Shown here: one piece after another, positions 48,543-61,566 of the stretch
Position numbering within the stretch: the stretch's first letter is position 1
How the letters are laid out: the number at the start of each line of letters is the position of its first letter
Assembly (NCBI GenBank): GCA_963788085.1
Contig: CAWBFS010000023.1
Span: 1-64,000, forward strand
Source of the DNA: AP-15 sp963788085
GTDB taxonomy: Bacteria; Pseudomonadota; Alphaproteobacteria; ATCC43930; CGMCC-115725
Direction: 5' to 3'
Length of the DNA: 64,000 nucleotides
Notes under the pieces: generated by a model
What the model was told of the DNA's origin: nothing
The model's input: only the letters and a program-made list of their open reading frames with translations
Database searches by the model: none
Program-made: the position numbers and the translations under genes

Positions 48543-49166
48543 CATCGCGCCGCTTTCCGACCACCGCTTTCGGCAACGCGCACCGTAACTGCTGCGGTCG
48601 AGCAGCAGGAGGGCATTACCAGCGACAACGTTCCGATCAAGGTCGACGCCGTCATCTGGTATCGTATAACCGAGCCGGAGCGGGCCGTCATCGAGGTCCG
48701 CGGCGTCGCCAATGCCGTCGAACAGGTGTCGCTGACCACTTTGCGCACAGTGCTCGGACAACACACGCTCGACGACATCCTGAAGGCGCAGGACACGATC
48801 TCGAAGCTGATGCAGCAATCCATCGACGCCGTGACCGAGCCCTGGGGCGTCAAGGTCGAGCGCGTGCAGATGAAGAACGTGGAGATCCCACCGACAATGC
48901 AGCGGGCGATGGCGCAGGAGGCCGAGGCGCTGCGCGAAAAACGCGCTCGGCTGATCAAGGCCGAGGCCGAACTCGACGCTGCCGAGCAATTGCGTAACGC
49001 CGCTCAGGTTATCATGCAGAACCCCGCTGCACTCGAGCTGCGGCGCATGCAGATGATCACCGAGGTCGGAGCCGAGCAGAACACGATGACAATCGTCATG
49101 ATGCCAAGCGAATTTGTCGCCATGGCCCGCAGCATCGGCGAAATGACGGGAAAGGCGGGCGGGTAA
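48543..49166 (+). pseudogene. 5'-truncated slipin (SPFH/stomatin-like) gene
   Basis: About 200 codons of a slipin: TRTVTAAVEQQEGITSDNVP, IKVDAVIWYRITEPERAVIE, LTTLRTVLGQHTLDDILKAQ and a C-terminal coiled coil (AEALREKRARLIKAEAELDA). It ends VAMARSIGEMTGKAGG at 49166. The N-terminal membrane anchor and first 50 or so SPFH residues are missing. The upstream sequence has no start codon in frame and an in-frame TAG at 48477. The gene therefore appears deleted at its 5' end rather than merely frameshifted. An internal GTG at 48726 could give a shorter product. Confidence 0.75.
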
Positions 49167-49184
49167 AAGCAGCGGTATGATGGG

Positions 49185-49262
49185 GTGAGCGCAGCGAACC
49201 CCATTATTCTCGTTCGGTTCGGAAAGTATCGGTGGGTTTCGCGGGTTGCTCTACCCACCCTA
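49185..49262. repeat. Extragenic repeat after the slipin remnant
   Basis: GGTGAGCGCAGCGAACCCCA is followed about 30 bases on by GTGGGTTTCGCGGGTTGCTC and CCCACCCTACC. The partly inverted arrangement resembles repeats scattered in many proteobacterial genomes. Confidence 0.4.
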
Positions 49263-49267
49263 CCTGC

Positions 49268-52820
<3,553 letters not shown>

Positions 52821-52824
<4 letters not shown>

Positions 52825-52853
52825 TGCCCTGTCATTGCCCTCTCATTGCCCTC
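52821..52853. repeat. 11-bp tandem repeat at the mfd start
   Basis: Three copies of TCATTGCCCTS (unit about 11 bp) overlap the mfd start codon region. The copies give ATG on the minus strand at each repeat, so the exact start is ambiguous by one unit. Confidence 0.6.
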
Positions 52854-52854
52854 T

Positions 52855-52985
52855 CCGCCCTTGAGGGGGGAGAGGGAGGGGACCCGCAGCATCGGCTACG
52901 GGGAGGGTGAGGTGGGCATCCCGCCTGCAGAAGCGACCCCACCTCACCCCAACCCTCTCCCCCCCAAGGGGCGGGGAGGGAGCCA
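52855..52985. repeat. Long extragenic palindrome between mfd and sdhE
   Basis: GAGGGGGGAGAGGG and GGTGAGGTGGG on one side pair with CCCCACCTCACCCC and CCCTCTCCCCCCC on the other, forming a long imperfect hairpin. Confidence 0.6.
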
Positions 52986-52997
52986 GAACACGGCGCG

Positions 52998-53270
52998 TCA
53001 TTGTGTGGGGCTGATGTTGCTGTAAGCGAGGAGGAGGCGGGTCACGTCGTGGTCGTGTTCGGGGGGCGGCGCGGTGCGGCCGGAGACCCAATCGAAGATG
53101 TCGGCATCGGCGCAGTCGAGCAGCGCCTCGTAGCGGTCGAGCTGAGCGTCGTCAAACCCGGCGAGATGAGAATCGGCGAAGCGGCCGAGGATCAGGTCGC
53201 TCTCGCGCGTCCCGCGGTGCCAGGAGCGGAACAACAGCCGCTTGCGGCGAATCTCGGATGATGAGGTCAC
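52998..53270 (-). CDS. sdhE: FAD assembly factor SdhE
   Basis: A 90-residue protein that helps attach FAD covalently to succinate dehydrogenase subunit A. The GTG start at 53270 gives MTSSSEIRRKRLLFRSWHRG. The defining RGXXE motif is in HRGTRESDLILGRF. The rest matches the five-helix bundle (YEALLDCADADIFDWVSGR). It lies between mfd and divergent recG, the usual position in alphaproteobacteria. Confidence 0.93.
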   Translation of the reverse strand: MTSSSEIRRKRLLFRSWHRGTRESDLILGRFADSHLAGFDDAQLDRYEALLDCADADIFDWVSGRTAPPPEHDHDVTRLLLAYSNISPTQ

Positions 53271-53317
53271 GTGATGTGCCCTTGGCGGTGGCCCGCCCGG
53301 GGATATAGAGATGCTTT

Positions 53318-55398
53318 GTGCGTCCCGCCATCCTCGACAGGCTCTTTGCGCCGGTTACGGTGCTCCCCGGCATCGGCTCTGGGATAGCAAAGCTGTTCGA
53401 GCGTCTCGCCGGCCCGCTCGTCCTCGACCTTCTGTGGCATCTGCCGAGCGGCATTATCGACCGGCGCGCCTCGCCGCCGATCCGCGCGCTCGAGCCGGAC
53501 CATATCGCGACACTTGCAGTGCGCGTCGAAGCGCACCAGCCGGGCTTCGGGCGACGCCCTTATCGGGTGCTGTGCACCGACAATACCGGGACGCTGACCC
53601 TCGTCTACTTCAACGTGAAGGGCGACCAGCTCGCGCGGCTGTTCCCGATCGGCGCCGAGCGCGTCGTCAGCGGCCGCGTCGAGTTCTACGGCGGCATGCC
53701 GCGGATGGCGCACCCCGATCTCGTGTTGCGGCCAGACGAGCTCGACCGGCTGCGGCCGATAGAGCCCGTGTACCCGCTCACCGCGGGCCTGTCGCCCCGC
53801 GTCGTGCAGAAGGCGGTCGCGGCAGCGCTCGATCGCCTCCCGGCATTGCCGGAATGGATCGATCCGGCGTTGCGCGAGCGGCGCGGCTGGCCGCGGTGGG
53901 GGGAGGCGGTCGGCCGGGCGCATGCCCCGGAGAGCGAGACCGATCTCTTGCCGACCACCCCGGCGCGCGAGCGGCTCGCCTATGACGAAATCTTAGCGAG
54001 CCAGCTCGCGGTGGCGCTGGTGCGCGCCCGCCGCCATCGGCAAAAGGGGCGGGCGATCGTCGGCACGGGCGTCTTGACCACGTCCGGTCGAAGCGGCGCT
54101 CGGCTTTTCGCTGACCGGCGCGCAGCGTCTCGCGTTGGCCGAGATCGCGGCGGAGATGGCGCAGCCGCGCCGCATGGTGCGGCTGCTGCAGGGCGATGTC
54201 GGCAGCGGCAAGACGGTCGTCGCGCTGATCGCAATGCTGACCGCGATCGAGGGCGGCGGTCAGGCGGCATTGATGGCGCCGACCGAGATCCTCGCCCGCC
54301 AGCATCACGCGACGTTGCAGCGCCATGCCGCGGCGGCCCGCGTCGAGATCGGCTTTCTGACCGGGCGCGAAAAAGGCCGGGCCCGCGCCTCGATGCTGGC
54401 GAGCCTCGCCTCCGGCCTGACGCCGGCCGTGGTCGGCACGCACGCGCTGTTACAGCCGGATGTCGAGTTCCGCGACCTCGCCCTCGTCGTCATCGACGAG
54501 CAGCACCGCTTCGGTGTCGAGCAGCGCCTTGGCCTCTACGCGAAAGGGCCGCGACGCCGACACCCTGCTGATGAGCGCGACCCCGATCCCGCGCACCCTG
54601 ATGATGACCGCCTATGGCGATCTCGACGTCTCGCGCCTCACGGAAAAGCCGCCGGGACGGCATCCGGTCGATACGCGGACGGTGGCGCTCGAGCGCATCG
54701 AGGACGTCGTGGCGGCGGTCGGCCGCGCCTTGGCGCGCAAGGCCAAGGTCTATTGGATCTGCCCGATGGTCGAGGAAAGCGAGACGGCCGATCTCGCCGC
54801 CGTCGAGGAGCGGCACAAGACGCTGGCGCCGCTCTTCCCGGGCCGTGTCGGCCTGGTGCACGGGCGCATGAAGCCGGCCGACAAGGACCGCGCGATGGCG
54901 GGTTTCGCCGGCGGCGAGCTCGATCTGCTGGTCGCGACGACGGTCATCGAGGTCGGGGTCGACGTGCCCGAGGCGACGGTCATGGTGATCGAGCACGCCG
55001 AGCGTTTCGGTCTCGCGCAATTGCACCAATTGCGCGGCCGCATCGGGCGCGGCGACAAGCCCTCCACCTGCCTGTTGCTGTACCAATCGCCGCTCGGCGA
55101 CGTCGCGAAGCGGCGCCTCTCCATCCTGCGCGAGACCGAGGACGGGTTCCGCATCGCCGAGGAGGATCTGCGGTTGCGCGGCGCCGGCGAGGTGCTCGGC
55201 ACCCGCCAGAGCGGCCTGCCGACCCTGCGCCTCGCCGATCTTGCGATCCACGAAGAATTGGTCGCGATCGCCCATGACGACGCCCGTCTCGTGCTCGAAC
55301 GCGACCCCCACCTCGAAAGCGAGCGCGGCCAGGCCCTGCGCGCTCTCCTCTACCTGTTCCGCCGCGACGAAGCCGTGCAGTACCTGCGGGCCGGTTGA
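53318..55398 (+). CDS. recG: ATP-dependent DNA helicase RecG, two frameshifts
   Basis: A helicase of about 693 residues that remodels stalled forks and Holliday junctions. The GTG start at 53318 gives MRPAILDRLFAPVTVLPGIG. The wedge/OB domain lies at about residues 60-150 (FGRRPYRVLCTDNTGTLTLV). The helicase core has LTGAQRLALAEIAAEM, Walker A in LLQGDVGSGKTVVALIAML, VVIDEQHRFGVEQR, MSATPIPRTLMMTAYGDLDV and LHQLRGRIGRG. The end is LRALLYLFRRDEAVQYLRAG. The frame changes near 54085 and 54550; at the latter, one extra C in the run GGGCCG accounts for the shift, which supports sequencing error. Confidence 0.93.
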
Positions 55399-55506
55399 AT
55401 CGGCACGTTGCCTCGTCCCGTAAAGTCGATGCACAATGGTCAGGGGAGCTCGGCGGTATTCCGGCGTGACCGAAAGCCGTCGAGCAGGGTTTAAGGGGAT
55501 TGGGGG

Positions 55507-56586
55507 ATGAAAGCGTTTGGCCCGACGCGTGCTCTGCGCGCGGCGGTGATCGCGACGACCTTGTTCGGCGCTTCGATTGCAGCTTCGCCAATCCGGGCGC
55601 TCGAGCCGATCGGCGATGCCGACAGGCTCGGCGATCTCAGCGCGCGCATCATCGCGGCGGAAGGCGGGCCGGGGCGGAACCCGTTGTCGAGCGCGGCGGG
55701 ATACGGGCAGTTCCTTTCGGGGACGTGGCTCGAAATGTTTGGGCGCGCCTATCCGCAGGTCGCTCAGACGATGACCCGTGAACAGATCCTGGCGTTGCGG
55801 GACATCAAGCCGCTCGCCGAGGAGCTGACCAACCGCTACGCTCGGGCTAATGCGGCGACGCTCCGGAGCGTCGGCCTGCCGGCGACCGCAGGAGAGTTGT
55901 CCCTGGCCCATGCCATCGGGCCGCGTGGGGCGGCCAGCGTGCTTACCGCCGAACCCGCCCGCCCTGCGGCCGAGCTGCTGCGCCCGGAAGCCATAATGGC
56001 GAACCCCGCTTTGAAGGAAATGACGGCAAGCACGCTGCGGCAATGGGCAACGATGCGCATCAAAGCGCCCGCCGAGCAATCACCCGAGGATGGAGCTCCG
56101 AAGCCACAGCCGCCGATCGAGCCGCTCAGACCTGCGGATGATTTCCGGATCGACGAACGCACGAAGGCGTCCGAGGCTCTGGTCACCAACCACAACGCGG
56201 GCGCGGTTTTGCAAGACCTCGTCGATGCCCTGTCCAAGGCGGGCGGCGGGAAGGGCGCGCAGCTCCGTCCGTCGACGGCGGCCTGGCTTCTGTCGTTCGG
56301 GGTCGAGCCGAGCGAGTTGTTGAACGGCGAGCCCGCTGCCGTGCGAATTTTCGACAGGGCCGCCTCACGCGCGCTACTCGATGCCATCCGCGACGTATCC
56401 GACCGACCGGCCTTTGGTGAGTTCAAACCAATCGAGATACATGCCGCCGCGCGCGGCCAGCTGCCCCGCGACGTAATCCGCACGTTGGCGATCGCGCTGC
56501 TCGACAAGATGGGTCGGGAAAATGCGACGATCAGCAAAATCGTTCAGCACCGCCGGGGTGCGAGATTAGCTGCAGCGAAGGCTTGA
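55507..56586 (+). CDS. Exported lysozyme-like (transglycosylase-type) protein
   Basis: A 359-residue protein. The signal peptide is MKAFGPTRALRAAVIATTLF followed by GASIAASPIRAL. Residues 45-130 resemble a muramidase fold: IIAAEGGPGRNPLSSAAGYG, then QFLSGTWLEMFGRAYP, with the conserved Glu and the SSAxGxxQF-type loop. ELSLAHAIGPRGAASVLTAE is the usual late helix. The C-terminal 200 residues are unassigned and rich in Pro, Ala and Asp. It may open peptidoglycan for the polysaccharide machinery encoded next. No frameshifts. Confidence 0.65.
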   Translation: MKAFGPTRALRAAVIATTLFGASIAASPIRALEPIGDADRLGDLSARIIAAEGGPGRNPLSSAAGYGQFLSGTWLEMFGRAYPQVAQTMTREQILALRDIKPLAEELTNRYARANAATLRSVGLPATAGELSLAHAIGPRGAASVLTAEPARPAAELLRPEAIMANPALKEMTASTLRQWATMRIKAPAEQSPEDGAPKPQPPIEPLRPADDFRIDERTKASEALVTNHNAGAVLQDLVDALSKAGGGKGAQLRPSTAAWLLSFGVEPSELLNGEPAAVRIFDRAASRALLDAIRDVSDRPAFGEFKPIEIHAAARGQLPRDVIRTLAIALLDKMGRENATISKIVQHRRGARLAAAKA

Positions 56587-56603
56587 CGTTCACGCCGTGA
56601 ACG
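56587..56603. promoter_or_regulatory. Perfect palindrome before the polysaccharide operon
   Basis: CGTTCACG-C-CGTGAACG at 56587-56603, right after the stop of the transglycosylase-like gene and 38 bases before the winged-helix regulator start. It is a candidate operator for that regulator. Confidence 0.45.
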
Positions 56604-56640
56604 CCGTAGCTTGGCCCCCGGGTCGGAGAGGGCTGCAGGT

Positions 56641-57325
56641 GTGGGGGACGAGAGCCAGCTTCAGGAGACCGGCAATCCGGGTATCGTGCTGAGCGTGCTC
56701 ACCTCGATAGAGCGCGACAGCACGATCACTCAGCGCAAGCTTGCAAACGAACTTGGCATCGCGCTCGGGCTTGCCAATGCGTATTTGCGGCGTTGCGTGC
56801 GCAAAGGCCTCATCAAGATGAGCCAGGTGCCGCTGAACCGCTACGCCTATTACCTGACCCCGCAAGGTTTTGCCGAAAAAAGCCGCTTGACCGCCGAATA
56901 CCTGGCAGTGTCGCTCGATTTCTTCCGCCGCTCGCGCAGCGACTGCGTCGCCTTGTTCAGGCAATGCGAGGCGCTGGGTTGGCGGAGGGTTGCGCTCTAC
57001 GGTGCCGGTGACCTCGCCGAAATCGCCATTCTGAGCGCGAGCGAGACTGCGGTCGAGGTGATCTGCGTCATCGATTCGCGCCTCGCGGGGCGCCGCTCTG
57101 GCGGTCTGCCCATCGTTGCCGGACCTCGCAGTGGCATTGACGTGCGGCAACGCTGGCGATCTCGACGGTATCATCCTGACCGACACTCAATCGCCGCAGG
57201 CGAGTTTCGACACCCTGTCCTCGCTGGCGGAGCTGAGCGGTCTGCCCCGGCACGCGGTGGTCGCTCCGAGCGTCTTGCGCATCTCGCCGGTCACCGCGGC
57301 TATCAGTGACGAGCCAGTGCCGTGA
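56641..57325 (+). CDS. Winged-helix regulator with C-terminal Rossmann-like domain, one frameshift
   Basis: About 227 residues. I choose GTG 56641 as the start; TTG 56611 is an alternative. Residues 15-85 form a MarR/Lrp-like winged helix (TITQRKLANELGIALGLANA, YLRRCVRKGLIKM, RYAYYLTPQGFAEKSRL) of the kind linked to exopolysaccharide clusters. The second half has a nucleotide-binding look (RVALYGAGDLAEIAILSASE, VEVICVIDSRLAGRRSGGLP) and, after a frame change near 57125, DGIILTDTQSPQASFDTLSS. This recalls the sensing half of sugar-nucleotide proteins. The stop overlaps the GTG of the antiterminator gene (GTGA), so the two are coupled. Confidence 0.72.
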
Positions 57326-57823
57326 CGCAGTGGTACGCGGTCTACACGCAGCCGCATGCCGAGCCGAAGGCGCTCGAACACCTGATGCGCCAAGGCTATA
57401 GCCGCCTATCTGCCGCGTTACCGCACGAAGGTGAGCCATGCGCGCCGCCGGCAGATCGTGCTGCGGCCGCTCTTTCCGCGGTATCTCTTTGCCGGGATGG
57501 ACCGCGCGACGATGCCGTGGCGTCCGATCTTGTCGACTGTCGGGGTGACCGACGTCGTCCGCGCCGGAGACGAGCCGGCGTTGGTACCAGCCGAGATCGT
57601 CACCGCGATTCGGGAGCGAGAGAACACGGGCGGGTTCGACCGGCTCGATTCGCGTCAGGTGCTGAGACTCGGCGAGCTGGTGCGCGTGACGACGGGCGCG
57701 TTCGAGGACATGGTCGGCAGATTGGTCGAGCTGCGCGATCAAGATCGGATCGTTGTGCTGCTCGAGCTGCTCGGCCGCGCGGTGCGCGCGCAGCTTCGCG
57801 CCGAGGTCGTGGAACCCGCCTGA
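57322..57823 (+). CDS. NusG/RfaH-like transcription antiterminator, one frameshift
   Basis: A specialised NusG paralogue of about 166 residues. The GTG start at 57322 (MTQWYAVYTQPHAEPKALEH) overlaps the previous stop. The NGN domain continues, after a frame change near 57410, as HARRRQIVLRPLFPRYLFAG and TVGVTDVVRAGDEPALVPAE. A KOW-type end follows (LRLGELVRVTTGAFEDMVGR, LVELRDQDRIVVLLELLG). Such proteins (RfaH, UpxY) let RNA polymerase read through long polysaccharide operons, which fits its place at the head of this one. Confidence 0.87.
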
Positions 57824-57976
57824 CCCTTGGTGGGGCAATGGGCGCCGCGAACCGGTCGCGGCGCGAGTGGTGGCGCAGTTTGCTCGGGTGACGTTCCAGT
57901 CACCCGAACTGCGGTAGCATGGGGGAAAGAATTGCCGAAGGACTCATTGACGGCCGGCCAGGAGGGGAGTTGCCTG

Positions 57977-59537
57977 GTGCGGGTGGCGGCGATCGGCTGC
58001 GGGTATTGGGGCAAGAACCTGGTTCGCAACTTTGCTGAACTTGGTGCGCTGGCCGCGATATGCGACCCCGACCGCAGCGCGGCGCGCCAGCTCGCCGAGC
58101 GGCACCACACGAGGGTCGCTGAATTCGATGCGGTATTGCGCGACGATGAGATTGCGGGTGTTGCGATCGCGGCACCCGCAGCGCTCCATGCCGAGCTCGC
58201 ATCGCGCGCACTCGAAGCCGGCAAGCACGTCTTTGTCGAGAAGCCGCTCGCCCTGACGGTCGCCGAGGCCGAGCAGCTGTGCGCCATGGCGGAGCGCGCG
58301 GACCGACAGCTGATGGTCGGTCATCTGCTGCAATACCACCCGGCCTTCATAAAGCTGCGCGAACTGGTGAGCGAGGGAGTGCTCGGGCGGCTCGAATACA
58401 TCTCCTCGACCCGCTTGAACCTGGGAAAGGTGCGGCGCGAGGAGGATATTCTGTGGTCCTTCGCGCCCCACGACCTGTCGATGATCCTCTCCCTTATCGG
58501 GCAGGAGCCTTCCGAGGTGACCGCGCAGGGTGGCTATTACCTGCATAAGACGATCGCCGATGTGACGACCACCCTTCTTGCCTTCCCGGGCGGCGAGCAG
58601 GCGCATGTTTTCGTGTCCTGGCTGCATCCGTTCAAGGAGCAGAGGCTCGTCGTCACCGGCGACCGGGCGATGGCGGTCTTTGACGACGCGCAACCCTGGA
58701 GCCGCAAACTGCTGCTCTATCCGCATCGGATCGAGTGGCGCGAGACCATGCCGGTGCCGCAAAAGGCCGAGGCTGATCCGGTTCCGCTCGACGAGGGAGA
58801 GCCGCTGAACCTCGAATGCCGACATTTTCTCGATTGCATCGCCAACGGCAGCAAGCCGCGTACCGATGGCCGGGAGGGGCTGCGGGTGCTGCGTGTGCTC
58901 GCGCGGGCGAGCGACGCTCTAAAGAAGGCTCAGGCGACGATTCCGGCGCCGGCCGAAAAGAAGCGGTCGTATCCGGGCGTGCAGCTGCACGAGTCAGCTT
59001 ATGTCGACGAGCCCTGCGAGATCGGTTCCGGCACCCGCATTTGGCATTTCGTCCACATTTTGCCGCGTACCCGGATCGGCCGGAATTGCTCGCTCGGCCA
59101 GAATGTCATGGCTGGTCCCGACGTGACGATCGGCGACGGCTGCAAAATCCAGAACAATGTCTCGATTTACAAGGGCGTCACCCTCGAAGACGGGGTGTTC
59201 TGCGGCCCCTCCGCGGTATTCACCAATGTCAACAATCCGCGTGCCGGCATCGAGCGCAAGGACGAGTTCCGTCCGACACTGGTCGAGCGCGGCGCGACGA
59301 TCGGAGCCAATGCGACGATCGTCTGCGGCCACGTCAGTCGGCCAATACGCCTTCATCGCCGCCGGCGCGGTCGTGACCGCGGATGTCCCGGCCTTCGCGT
59401 TGATGGCCGGTGTGCCGGCCCGGCGCATCGGCTGGGTCAGCCATGACGGCGAACGGCTCGGGCCCGACCTCGCCTGCCCTCGCTCGGGGCGCCGTTATCG
59501 GGAAGCTGGCCCCGATCGGATAGAGGAGATCGTCTGA
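57977..59537 (+). CDS. Gfo/Idh/MocA oxidoreductase fused to hexapeptide-repeat N-acyltransferase, one frameshift
   Basis: About 519 residues. The GTG start at 57977 follows AGGAGGGG; upstream in-frame sequence is not needed. Residues 1-325 are an NAD-dependent oxidoreductase (RVAAIGCGYWGKNLVRNFAE, HVFVEKPLALTVAEAEQLCA, FAPHDLSMILSLIG). Residues 340-519 are a left-handed beta-helix acetyltransferase (SAYVDEPCEIGSGTRIWHFV, NVMAGPDVTIGDGCKIQNNV, GVFCGPSAVFTNVNNPRAGI, and after a shift near 59335 GQYAFIAAGAVVTADVPAFA). This joins the WbpB-like and WbpD-like steps of UDP-2,3-diacetamido sugar synthesis in one chain. The next gene supplies the WbpE-like aminotransferase step. The stop overlaps that gene's ATG. 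Confidence 0.85.
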
Positions 59538-60701
59538 TGCCGGATGCCGCCATCCTGCAGGCCAGCGACGCGCCGATCGAGTTCATCGATCTGGGCGCGC
59601 AGCGGCGGCGCCTTGGCCGCCGCCTCGACGAGGCCATTCTCCGCGTCGTCGACCACGGCAAATACATCATGGGCCCCGAGGTCGCCATCTTCGAACAGGA
59701 ACTCGCCGCCTTCTGCGGCGCCAAGCACGTCCTCAGCTGCGCCAACGGCACCGACGCTTTGGGGCTCGCGCTGATGGCCAAGGGGATCAGGCCCGGCCAG
59801 GCGGTGCTGGTGCCATCCTTCACGTTTGCCGCTACCGCCGAAGTCGTGGCCTGGTTCGATGCGGTCCCAGTCTTCGTCGATGTACTCGAACATACGTTCA
59901 ACATGGATCCGGTGAGCCTCGAGGCCGGCATCGCGACAGCTAGGCGCCTCGGGCTCGAGCCGGCCGGGGTCATCCCGGTCGACCTGTTCGGTCTGCCGGC
60001 CGCCTACGACGAGATCCTGGCGATCGCCGCAGCGCACCGGCTGTGGGTCATCTGCGACGCGGCGCAGAGTTTTGGCGCGGTCTACAAGGGTTGCAACGTC
60101 GGGACCTTGGGCGACATTACGACAACCAGCTTCTTCCCCGCCAAACCCCTCGGCTGCTACGGCGACGGCGGCGCAGTGTTCACCGACGATGACGACATCG
60201 CGGCGGTGTTGAAGAGCCTGCGGGTGCATGGCCAGGGCGGCGACAAATACGACAATGTGCGCATCGGCATGAATGCCCGTCTCGACACGATACAGGCAGC
60301 AATATTGAGCCAGAAGCTGTCGATTTTCACCGACGAGATCGAGGCCCGCAATCAAGTGGCGGCTCGATACAGCGAGCGCCTCGAGCACCTCGTAAACATT
60401 CCGCGAACGCCGGTTGGGCTTGCGAAGCGTGTGGGCGCAATACACGGTGCGTGTTCCGAACCATTGTAAGCGAGATACCGCGGCGGCCCAGCTCAAAAAG
60501 GCAGGCGTACCAACCGCCGTCTATTACGCAAAGGGGCTGCACCGCCAAACCGCTTATCGCGACTACCCCGCAGCCGGGAACGGTTTGCCGGTATCGGATA
60601 GTCTCAGCGGCGAGGTGCTCAGCCTGCCGATGCATCCTTATCTCGACGAAAGCACCCAGGATCGCATCGTCGAGGCTTTGCACGCGGTATTGAAGGATTG
60701 A
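59537..60701 (+). CDS. DegT/DnrJ/EryC1/StrS sugar aminotransferase (WbpE-like), one frameshift
   Basis: A PLP enzyme of about 387 residues that aminates a keto sugar nucleotide. The start ATG 59537 overlaps the previous stop (TGATG). It opens IEFIDLGAQRRRLGRRLDEA. It carries HVLSCANGTDALGLALMAKG, SFTFAATAEVVAWFDAVPVF and CDAAQSFGAVYKGCNVG. The PLP lysine segment is TTSFFPAKPLGCYGDGGAVF. The substrate part is IGMNARLDTIQAAILSQKLS. The frame changes near 60415, and the C-terminus continues VPTAVYYAKGLHRQTAYRDY to MHPYLDESTQDRIVEALHAV. With the fused gene upstream it supports a 2,3-diamino sugar acid pathway. Confidence 0.88.
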
Positions 60702-60743
60702 GGTGCGGATGCGCATGCTCGGCGCTTCCGGGGGTGAGGTGAA

Positions 60744-61566
60744 GTGATCCTCGGCGCCGCCAGTCCCACGGGCGTGCGACGGAACCCCTTCATTATGATC
60801 TTGGCTTATCGCAAGCCGTTGTGGCGCACCACGCTCAGCGAGGTTCGCCAGCGCTATGCCGGCTCGACGATGGGCCTTTTCTGGGTGTTGCTCGCCCCCG
60901 GCCTGCTGTTGGCGCTATATGCCTGCGTCTTCATTTACATCTACAAAACCGTCCCCGACGGGGATGGACAATACGACCTATCTCGTCCAGCTGTTTGCCG
61001 GGTTGCTGCCGTTTCTTGCCTTCAGCGATGGGCTCGTGAACGGGTCGGGCGCGGTTCTGAGCAATCGCGCGGTGCTGCTCAATACCGTTTATCCTGCCGA
61101 ACTCGTGCCGCTGCGTGCGGTGCTCTCCGGTCACGCAGTAGCGGCGCTCGGATTGGCGTTGGTGGCAGGCTTGGCAATGGCGACGGGCCATTCGCTCCGG
61201 GGATTGGTGCTGCTGCCCCTGGTGCTGGTGCTTCAGGTGATGTTTGTATGCGGAGTGGCGTGGCCGCTGTCGCTCGCCAATCTCGTGCTCCGCGACATCC
61301 AACAGGTGCTGACGTTCCTCTGCACGGCGTTGATGATCGTGAGCCCGATCGCCTATGCACCGGACTCGGCGCCCGGACCGCTGAAGCTGCTCGTATACTT
61401 AAATCCGCTCTCTTATTTCATTCTCACCTATCAAAGCCTCGTTGTTCACGCCAGTCTGCCGCCCGCGAATATCTTACTGATTATGCTCGGCCTGTCGGTT
61501 GGCGCCTTCCTGCTCGGTTTCCGCCTCTTCCAACGAGGCAAGCTCGCGTTCTGGGACTATGCCTGA
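60744..61566 (+). CDS. wzm: ABC-2 polysaccharide export permease, one frameshift
   Basis: A permease of about 273 residues that exports the polysaccharide. The start GTG 60744 is supported by GAGGTGAAG before it. The N-terminal cytoplasmic helix is typical (LAYRKPLWRTTLSEVRQRYA, GSTMGLFWVLLAPGLLLALY). After a frame change near 60965 come TYLVQLFAGLLPFLAFSDGL, NTVYPAELVPLRAVLSGHAV and SPIAYAPDSAPGPLKLLVYL, with about six helices. Its stop overlaps the ATP-binding gene start, so the transporter is made as a coupled pair. Confidence 0.87.
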
